A DNA stretch of 64,000 bases, taken from the NCBI RefSeq assembly GCF_027887165.1, contig NC_077227.1, positions 64,676,607 to 64,740,606 of the forward strand, given 5' to 3'. This DNA is from Monodelphis domestica (lineage: Eukaryota > Chordata > Mammalia > Didelphimorphia > Didelphidae). This document shows, one piece after another, positions 57,167-64,000 of the stretch (position 1 is the first letter of the stretch; every line of letters starts with the position of its first letter). The position numbers were made by a program, and so were the translations under genes. The notes under the pieces were generated by a model. The model was not told the origin of the DNA and did no database searches. It worked only from the letters and a program-made list of their open reading frames with translations.

Positions 57167-59962
57167 TACACATTTTTTCTTGCCAAATGATGCCTTCTCT
57201 AGGGCACAGAGGAAAGGGAGGGAGAGTGATACTGGAAATTTTGATGTAACCAATGAACAAATAAAATTCCAAAAAAAAGTTTTTTTTTATTGTCTTAACT
57301 TGTTCAAAGTTCCAGTCTACAAGTCTACTGAAGACAAGTGTTATTTTTCTTTAATTCTGAGTCAGTCAATAAATGTTTACTGAGAAACTACTATGTACAA
57401 AGCACTTTTCAAGCTACATGAAATATAATAACTTACATTCGTATAGTGTTTTACAATTTAAGATTATTTTTTTCTCATTTGATCATTATTTCAACAACTC
57501 TAAGGTAAGGAACGTAAAGGTATTATCCTCCCATTCCAACCCATCTCCTTCACTCCCCCTGTTTTAAAAATAAGTATAATAATGATGATTCAGAGTGATG
57601 AAAGCTATGGTCATAGGGTTCTATTAGTTATCATAACTAGGGCCAGGACACAAGTCTAATAAATTAGTCTATGATTCCTACTCCAATTTTACTGAAAAGA
57701 AATTTTTTTGCTATTTGGAATCTCGTCATAAATCTAATAAGGCAGCCAAATTTTACAACTGAGAGCTTATATACAAATCCCTAGGAACACTCAACTTCAC
57801 AAGATTTGAGGCATTCAAACACTGATTGATTTTTTTCTTTCTAGAAAACATCTATAGAGACTTTCCCAACACCACGAAGTCATGGAATGTCAGAAAAGAT
57901 TGGATCCTGGACATTACCCACTCTAGAAGAATTAGATGAACCTTTACTAGTCCTTAGTGTGAGTATTCTTTATAAATACTTGTGGTAATGGAACTTTTCC
58001 TCCATCATTTTAATAATCAACTTTTCCTTCTGAATATTCATGTTAACATTAAAAATGTGCGTGTATGCTGGTTTTTTGTTAATATAGAGCTTTGAGATAC
58101 CTGAGTTTACTCTAAAAAATGTTCCATGACTCAAGACATCCACATAATGCTCTTCCTTGACCCTATTTGAGATGGAAAATATCAGGAAAAATTAGAAGAA
58201 ATTGTATAAATTATATGAAAAAAGCAAAGATGTAAAAGAAAATTCTCCTCTACTTAAAGTCTTTTCCCCCAACCATTCAAAAATAGATGAGATATTGGAA
58301 GGAATGTTGAAATATTATCATTCAAAAACAGTTATCTCTATTAAGAGAAATGCAAATTAGAATAGCTCTGAGGATTCACTTCATAAATTGGCAAAATATT
58401 GGAACAACCAGTGTTGTAGAATGGAGAAGTGGTTCAGCCATTATGAAGTTACTGGAATTATGCTAAGGGAGTAATGAAAATGATCATATCCTTTGACTTA
58501 GACAACCCAGTGCTAGGCATATGTCCCAAGGAGGTCAGAGTTAGGGCAGATACTATATGTATCAAAATATTTATATAAGCACTTTTTGTTGTAACAAAGA
58601 ACTAGAGATAAAGTAAATGTCTCAGTTTAAGAATGGCTCGACCAATTGTATAGAATGGAATGTATCATCCAGTTAGAATAATTTACCCATTTTAAGCCTA
58701 TGAACAATGTAATGACCCCTCAGATCCACCTGGTTCTTTCTTCTGCTGCTTTGGGAAATATATATTTCATGAATGATTAGGAGTATAAATCAATAGAAAT
58801 AGCTCCAAGTTTGCAGTTAGGAAAATTCCTAACATTTAGGCAAAGGTTTGGCTCTCCATCTAAATTTACATTTATTCTTAGGTCTAGTTAGTCCTTGGCC
58901 TTTTTTCTGATTGAAGCAAAATTCATGTTCTGAGAAATATTTGGGTCAAGAAGCAGAGTATATTACAGCGATAATGTGGCACCTCAACTTAAAAAAATTC
59001 ACAGGCCATAATACACTTCTGTATTACAGTATCTGTTCATTGCTAAGTACTGGAAACTGGAAAAGCACAACTATTTCCTTGGAATTTTCCTCAGTTATTG
59101 AGGAAGAATGTGGAACTGATAGCATTAACCCATGACTTCTGCTCCAAGATGCCATGGCCCTCCTCAATATCTCTCTTCTCTGCCATAAACTGAAGTCCAA
59201 CTTCTCCTTTTGCCTCTTGTCCCTGGACTTCTAATTCTTTCTGTCACCATGCCTTTCTTTTTGCTGCCTGACTTTCAAAATCTCTCTCTGGTTTCTGAAC
59301 TTGCTCTTGCTTTCACCCAGGCTCCTTCAGGTAGGAACAAGTCCTCTACCCAATCAGAGCAGGCTTCCTAGGTCTAATCTACTGATTCAATCAAGTATTC
59401 CCACTTAAGAGAGCTACTTTCAGGTGCATTAATCAGTAAAACTCCACCCTGCAAGTATATTGTTGTGGTATAAGAAACAATGAATATGATAAATACAGAG
59501 AAGCATGGAAATACTTATGTGAATTATACAGAGCAAAATAAATAGAACCTAGAAAATAATCAAGATAACTACTACTATGTAAAAAAAGAAGAAAACAAGC
59601 CAAAATCTCTATGTGCTATTATAATTGTAATTATCTAGTGTAAGTATAATGACCAAACAGTCCTAAAGAAGAGAGGAGAAAATTCTCCTCCCTCATCACT
59701 TTATAGAAATATGGGGACATGGGAACAGAGACATGAAACATTACCTATATCAAATAACTTAATTTATATGTTGATTCATTTTCCTGAACTTTTTTCTTTC
59801 TTTTTTTTAATTTTTTCTCATGAGGTATTAACTCTTTGGAGAACAGAAGGGGGAGGGAATATACTATAATGAAAGTGATTTAAAAACAATAAAACAAAAT
59901 GTTTTTAAGGAATGGCTTCCAAAGTGTCTTCCAATACCAAATCTATAATGCTATAATAAATC

Positions 59963-60002
<40 letters not shown>

Positions 60003-62828
60003 TCAATCATTTTTAGCCATGTCCAACTCTTTGGGATACCATTTGGGATTTTCTTGGAAAAGACACTTGGAATAGTTCGTTTGTCATTTCTTTCTCCAGC
60101 TTACTTTAAAGATGAGACATACATTTAAATGACTTGGCCAAATTCACACAGCTATTAAGAGTCTGAATATAAATTAGACTAACTCATGAAGAGGAGTCTT
60201 CCTGACTCCATGGCTGGCATTCAATCCACAGTGCCATCTAATCACTCTTATGTATATGATACCTAGTACTAAAAATGTTTAATAGATTTTCTTTTTTTTT
60301 TTCTTAAAACCCTTACCTTTTGACTTAGTACCAATTAAAAGCTAAAAGAGTGGCAGGGAATAGGCAACTAGGTTGAAATGACTTGCCCAGTCATATAGCT
60401 AGAAAGTATCTGAGGCCAGATTTAAACCTGGGTCCTCCTGACTCTATCCACTGTGCTATCCAACTGTCCCATTAAATGGATTTTCAAATGAATTAAAATC
60501 TAAACCAAACAACTTTGATGTGAGTAAAACTTTCAGTGTAATAACATTAGTTCATGAATAAAGTTCACAAATACTTGTATTGAGAATTCTTTTCTAATAA
60601 TGAGAAATATAACATTTATATTTAGTGCTCATTGTGTGATCCAGCTTGGTGCCAGGTGCTATGAAAAAAAGATCACATATGGCTTGGTGTATGACTTTAA
60701 GGAACTTATAACCTAAATTGGGGAGCTGATATTTGGTGGAGCCATTGTACTAGCAACTAGGGAACTGGGAAACAGCTTCTGGAGATATGGGACTTGAGGT
60801 TAGGCTTTCAAGGTTGAATAAGTTTTGAATAGTAGAAGAAAAAGAAGGTACGTGAAATTGGAGAACACTGAAATGATCATTATAATTTTGTGTGAAAAGA
60901 GCTTTGAGAAGATTAGCCAAAATAGAAGTCAATATGGTATAATGAAAAGAACCTTAGATTTAATCAGAGTCAAGGAACCCAAGTTTGAATTCCAATTCTG
61001 CTATTAAACTCTCTTGGGTACGTCATTTAGTCTCACATGGACCTATTTTCCTTACTCTTCAAATGAAGGTATTCTATTAGATATTCAATCAAGATTCTTA
61101 TTGAAAGGGACTCATGATAAAAAATAAACAAACAATGAAAAAAAAACAGTACCCACAACCAAAGAAGGAACTGTTGGGATCTGATTTTCAGATCAAAGCC
61201 TATATCGTCCCCTTCACTTTATTTCTTTCATGAGTTTTTTATTGTATAAGTGACATGTCTTCAATCACAACATAGGGAATATGGAAATATGTGTTGCATG
61301 AGAGCATTGGTAAAACCTATATCAGACTGTTTGCTGCCTCGGAACTAGGGGGAGAAAGGGAGAGAATCTGAATCACAAAATGTCAAAACAATTATCAAAA
61401 ATAGTTTCTACATGTAATTGAAAAAATAAAATTGCATTTTAAAAGATTCTTATTGAAGAAAACTGGAAAATATGGAAAGTATAACCCAATTTTAGAGTTT
61501 TCAAAAGGAAACTTTAGACTTGATAATAAGATCAGCATGGTATAGTAACATAGACTGTTGGCCATGGAGTTTGGAAAAACAGGTTTCAAATTCTATGGTA
61601 GCCATTTATTAGCTATGTTGTAATCCTAACAAGTCATTCAACTTTGATATGCCTCAGTTATTTCCGTAGGACAATCTATGAGAAATAGTTAGGTTGTGTC
61701 TGTAATATAATTTAAGGAGTTCCAACACCAAGAGTCCACACTGCTTACAAAATCTTAGATCCAGATCCTTTAAATATTCATGTATATGCTGGGCTATGAG
61801 TGGCATGATGAAAATGGTATTTTAAAAGATTAATCTAGTAAGAAAACACAGGGCATCAAAGGGGAGACACATAAATCAGGGAGAACAAGTAGGAGGTGAC
61901 TTCAAGTAGGGATAGTGTAATGTAAATGTGGACAGAATTAGAAAATAAAGGGTAAATCTGACAGGTATTTCAGAAAACAGATCAATAGGAACTGGTGACT
62001 AAATGAATAAAGAGAAAAGAAGAGAAAAAAGTCCAGTATTCATTCATTCATTCATTTCTTCAACAAAAATCACCTGCTATAATATATAGCACTGCAGTAG
62101 ATACTCATAGGTACATGTAGAAGACAGAATACTTACTCCTGAGTTTATGGTCTAACTTGGCAAATGAGAAAATATGTGAAAAAAGTAAATAGCAATGAAA
62201 GGCAGCACATGATAAAGAGCCCAGTGAATACTACAGGGGGGGGATTAATAAAAATTAGTCCAAAGGAGAAAGAACATTACTGCAGATTAGATTGACCAGA
62301 GAAGGTTTCAAGAAGCAGGTGAAACTTGAACTGAATTTAGAAAGATGAGTAGGGTTTGGGTAAGGAAAAGGAGCTGGACTAAGCTTCCTGGCTTCTCTTC
62401 TGGAAAAAAAATAATTCAACAGGTAATGGTGAAGTTCTCAAACTTTACATGACACATGCAAATATGGAAGCATTTCATAAAGGTATGGGATGTTTTCTAA
62501 GAAAAATAAAACAATCATTTCTTCTGTTTTGGTCATATTTAGAAAGAAAATATTACAATGCAAAAAGAGTGGATCCCTGAAGAACATACTGACAGTGATG
62601 CTCAACAGGACAACACCAAACATGACAAAGCTGAACATGACAAAACCGAACATGACAATACTACTACAGGTAGCTCATGGTTTCAGGGGGGAGGGAAAAG
62701 CTATTCCAAAATAGATTTTTTTTTCATTAGGGTCACTCAATCAGATTTTGACTCATTCTACTGAGGTTCTCCAAGATTTTGAGCCCAGTAGAGAAAACAT
62801 CCAGGCATTAGGTAACAGCTCAAGATGA
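51130..62828 (+). CDS. DYDC2: DYDC2, DPY30 domain-containing protein 2 (four supported exons, tail uncertain)
   Basis: Supported exons are 51130-51285, 51762-51884, 57845-57958 and 62543-62669. The first three joins are phase 0; the last donor would be phase 1. Exon 1 carries a full DPY30 motif (YLKRCLGSCLAQALAEVV, then RPSDPIEFLAYWLYDYRR). Exon 2 is a Glu/Lys helix, exon 3 has LPTLEELDEP, and exon 4 is acidic with short repeats. The residue aligned with the DYDC1 start Met is CTG at 51139-51141, and no in-frame ATG occurs earlier in this exon. The start is therefore either in an unseen upstream exon or non-AUG. Reading through 62669 stops at TGA 62762-62764; splicing to 62731 stops at TGA 62826-62828. 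Either gives about 200 aa. Human DYDC2 is about 177 aa from memory. DPY30-motif proteins dock helices in ciliary or chromatin complexes. Confidence 0.85.
51762..51884 (+). CDS. DYDC2: DYDC2 coding exon 2 (helical segment)
   Basis: The exon has 41 codons from acceptor AACAATAG to donor GTGAGT, in phase 0. The product is a Glu/Lys/Met-rich amphipathic helix (for example EMELQIAEQLKAEEIEFEM), equivalent in position to the DYDC1 coiled coil. Confidence 0.88.
51966..52145 (+). mobile_element. tRNA-related SINE, internally deleted
   Basis: Head 'ggggcaactaggtgtcttag' and tail with A-run; the central 'gtgaccctgggc' block is lost. It is in DYDC2 intron 2. Confidence 0.82.
52325..52495 (-). mobile_element. 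MIR-type element, reverse
   Basis: 'ttttacagataagtaaagg' and 'gatttgaacccaggtcttcc' are reversed MIR phrases. Confidence 0.65.
53485..53705 (+). mobile_element. MIR/CORE-SINE type element
   Basis: 'gacctcagacactaattgtg', 'caaatgggaataataatagc' and 'gggttattgtgaggatcaag' are the MIR core. It is in DYDC2 intron 2. Confidence 0.78.
55860..56190 (+). mobile_element. L2-like pyrimidine-rich relic
   Basis: 'ctcatgccacactcacatg', 'ccctaattcaggattgagg' and 'ttgccatggcttcctaactgg' (shortened) recall the opposite strand of L2. A similar block lies at 20340-20520. Confidence 0.45.
56690..57275 (+). mobile_element. Old LINE-1 3' fragment with internal AT repeat
   Basis: Contains 'ttgtggtggcattgaggggatgcc' in shortened form and 'gaatggctgaacaagttgtg', typical of the ORF2 end, followed by a degraded 3' UTR. 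An AT microsatellite has expanded within it at 57112-57172. Confidence 0.7.
57112..57172 (+). repeat. (AT)n microsatellite
   Basis: ATAT runs broken by GTAT/CATA, inside an old L1. Confidence 0.92.
57845..57958 (+). CDS. DYDC2: DYDC2 coding exon 3
   Basis: The exon has 38 codons following a long pyrimidine tract and acceptor TTTCTAG, ending at donor GTGAGT, in phase 0. It contains GSWTLPTLEELDEPLLVLS. LEELDEP parallels VEELEEP in exon 5 of DYDC1, supporting common ancestry of the two genes beyond the DPY30 motif. Confidence 0.85.
58300..59915 (+). mobile_element. Old LINE-1 3' part, split
   Basis: The ORF2 C-terminal region occupies 58300-58665 and the remaining end 59463-59915, including the typical 'agcatggaaatacttatgtgaa' phrase. 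It is highly diverged and sits in DYDC2 intron 3. Confidence 0.7.
58666..59462. mobile_element. Unclassified insertion within an old L1
   Basis: The L1 phrase 'tagaatggaatgta' breaks here and resumes at 'ttgtggtataagaaac' 0.8 kb later, so a separate element lies between. The minus strand has a CTGATTGG CCAAT-like box, which suggests an LTR, but I found neither clear ends nor a duplication. Confidence 0.4.
59960..60002 (+). repeat. (AT)n microsatellite
   Basis: About 20 AT units with one CATA interruption, abutting a MAR1-like SINE. Confidence 0.92.
60003..60245 (-). mobile_element. MAR1-like marsupial SINE, reverse
   Basis: 'catgtccaactctttgggat', 'ttcttggaaaagacac' and the reversed head near 60230 are recognisable. 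It abuts a TA microsatellite. Confidence 0.75.
60290..60472 (-). mobile_element. tRNA-related SINE, reverse
   Basis: T-run and 'aaacccttaccttttgac', then 'acttgcccagtcatatagct', ending at the reversed head 'ctatccaactgtccc'. Confidence 0.82.
60915..61700 (+). mobile_element. Two MIR-type relics flanking an L1 tail
   Basis: 60915-61080 ('aatggtataatgaaaag'-type head, 'aattccaattctgctatt') and 61520-61700 ('atggtatagtaacatagac', 'atcctaacaagtcattcaac') are MIR-like. The L1 fragment at 61140-61445 lies between them. Confidence 0.5.
61140..61445 (+). mobile_element. LINE-1 3' UTR fragment
   Basis: Closely parallels 15605-15850 over 'ccaaagaaggaactgttg' and the following UTR, ending in an A-rich tail. 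Confidence 0.72.
62543..62669 (+). CDS. DYDC2: DYDC2 coding exon 4 (acidic, short repeats)
   Basis: Acceptor CATATTTAG opens in phase 0 onto 42 codons plus one base. The codons include three copies of a 15-bp unit encoding variants of (E/K)HDKx at 62615-62659. The candidate donor is ACAG/GTAGCT, which is not optimal. If it is not used, the reading frame continues to TGA at 62762-62764. Confidence 0.72.
62615..62659 (+). repeat. 15-bp coding tandem repeat in DYDC2
   Basis: Three units of the form (A/G)AACATGACAAA(R)CY, in frame, giving HDKAE, HDKTE and HDNTT. Confidence 0.8.
62731..62828 (+). CDS. DYDC2: Candidate DYDC2 terminal exon
   Basis: A strong T-run and CATTAG acceptor at 62718-62730 would remove a 61-base intron (62670-62730) and continue the phase-1 frame through about 32 codons to TGA. 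An intron this short is unusual, so this is a competing model. Other phase-1 continuations exist at 63206 (open to TAG near 63288) and 63934 (five codons to TAG). I cannot choose among them from sequence alone. Confidence 0.35.
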
Positions 62829-63205
62829 GTTTAAGAAATCCTGCCTGGATTAAATTCACCTTAACATGTAATCAGTAGATAAATCATTCTAAAATTTTGT
62901 TTTCAAAGTTGCCAACCAAGAAACTAGTCAACCACTTGAAGTCTTAACCTGGAGAGGAAGATTAGTCAGACACCACCTAGGTTTCAGGGCATATGAAAAG
63001 ATGACATAATATATCCAGTAGAAGTCCAGCATGGACAGTGTCCACTTAATCAGAATTTATGACATTATTTCTATGAAAAATTTGCTTTGTGTTCCAAATA
63101 ACCAACTTATAAGTGGAATTTTAGAACACAACTTGTTTGGAAATTGGTCAATGGAAATGTTATTGTAATAAATAATAAAGAGGAACCTTCTTTTCAAACT
63201 CTTCC

Positions 63206-63289
63206 AGTTCCTGAACTAGAAGAAGAGGGAAGGGCTTTGGTGAAGAAGCACCTAGCTCCTACCCCTGAATTACAAGTTAAGAAATAGTA
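63206..63289 (+). CDS. Alternative DYDC2 terminal exon candidate
   Basis: Acceptor CTCTTCCAG is followed by an open phase-1 frame of about 27 codons beginning PELEEEGRALVKK and ending in TAG. The Glu/Lys composition suits DYDC2. It competes with the 62731 and 63934 models. Confidence 0.28.
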
Positions 63290-63601
63290 GTATTACTCTT
63301 AGGAGAATTCTTGGCATTGGCCAATAGGCTCTTTAGTGATTTCTAAACTTGACCTTGTGCTTGGTTATACAAAAAGGAGATAGATATTTTCTTGTTCTAA
63401 AGAAGAAAAGATGACTGCAAAGAAAAAAAAACTACTCAATAATGAGTTATAGAAAACATCATATGAATACTAAGAATTATGCCATAGCTTAGAATTATGT
63501 GACCTCTTTTTTTTTATACTCTTCATAAGTCTGAACATTTCTAATAGCAGGATAGTCCTCTACCTTTAAATATTTTGTGTTTATTTTTATTTTATAACCT
63601 C

Positions 63602-63604
<3 letters not shown>

Positions 63605-63652
<48 letters not shown>
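63605..63652 (+). repeat. (CA)n microsatellite
   Basis: About 23 CA units in the 3' part of the DYDC2 locus. Confidence 0.95.
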
Positions 63653-63674
63653 CCACTTAAAAAAGTTGAGAGTT

Positions 63675-63798
63675 CCCAGCTGTGTGACCCTGGGCAAGTC
63701 ACTTGACCCCCATTGCCTAGCCCTTACCACTCTTCTGCCTTGGAGCCAATACAGTATTGACTCCAAGACAGAAGGTAAGGGTTTTAAATTAAAAAAAT
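63675..63798 (+). mobile_element. tRNA-related SINE, 5'-truncated
   Basis: It starts in the middle of the element at 'cccagctgtgtgaccc' and ends in an A-rich tail. A perfect 16-bp duplication AAAAAAGTTGAGAGTT flanks it (63659-63674 and 63799-63814). Confidence 0.92.
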
Positions 63799-64000
63799 AA
63801 AAAAGTTGAGAGTTTGAAATAAGGCTAGTACTCAGAATGTTATATATTCCCAGTCTTTTTTCTTTTTTTCTAACTATTCAAAATTGGAGTTTTGATTTTT
63901 GTTTTGTTTGTTTTTTTGTTTGTTTGTTTTCAGGAGAGGAGATCTAGAACTTCATTTCCATAGGGAACAGCTAGTGAAGAATTTTCCTTTACCAATGCCA

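Larger units (their letters stand above)
52680..57844. other. DYDC2 intron 2 remainder
   Basis: Contains a MIR at 53485, a MIR-like relic at 54150-54260, an L2-like block and the 56.7 kb L1 piece. 54290-55800 shows no feature I can support. Confidence 0.55.

Noticed and set aside
1140-63740. tRNA genes suggested by 'GGTTCAAATC' boxes
   Set aside because: All occurrences lie inside SINEs with tRNA-derived heads; none folds as a full tRNA by eye.
42555-64000. A novel defence or mobile system
   Set aside because: Everything recognisable fits two known vertebrate genes and standard retroelements.

Overview
This window looks like marsupial nuclear DNA, probably from the Australian lineage. The evidence is many copies of a tRNA-related SINE of about 190 bp whose tail ends in a 'ttgattctaagacagaaggtaaggg'-like block (WSINE1-like), copies of a second marsupial SINE (MAR1-like), mammal-wide MIR and L2 relics, an L1 of about 6.5 kb, and solo retroviral LTRs. 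Lineage is inferred from remembered repeat families; no database was searched.

I recognise two protein-coding genes, arranged head to head. DYDC1 (DPY30 domain containing 1) is on the minus strand with six coding exons between 37041 and 17861. All splice in phase 0 and give about 163 aa. DYDC2 (DPY30 domain containing 2) is on the plus strand with exons at 51130, 51762, 57845 and 62543; its 3' end is uncertain and its usual ATG is a CTG. The same divergent pair is known from human 10q23.1. A CpG-rich, NRF1- and RFX-motif-bearing region at about 43.2-43.6 kb lies midway between the first recognisable exons and is the likely shared promoter. DPY30-domain proteins of this type are linked to cilia, flagella and spermatogenesis, and the RFX X-box fits that.

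Layout: 1-17.8 kb is downstream of DYDC1 and holds SINEs, decayed L1, two long purine satellites and three solo LTRs, two of them nested in one old L1. 17.8-37.05 kb is the DYDC1 coding region; its second coding intron carries a full-length but disabled L1 (28.7-35.17 kb) inserted into the A-tail of an earlier L1. 37.05-43.4 kb is the DYDC1 5' intron, ending in a purine tract of about 500 bp. 43.2-43.95 kb is the promoter. 44.1-50.9 kb is the DYDC2 5' intron, mostly one ancient L1 broken by later insertions. 51.1-64 kb is the rest of DYDC2.

I see no prokaryote-type operon, CRISPR array or new defence system. The most useful leads are the shared X-box promoter, the lost ATG and unclear tail of DYDC2, and the dated nest of transposons.
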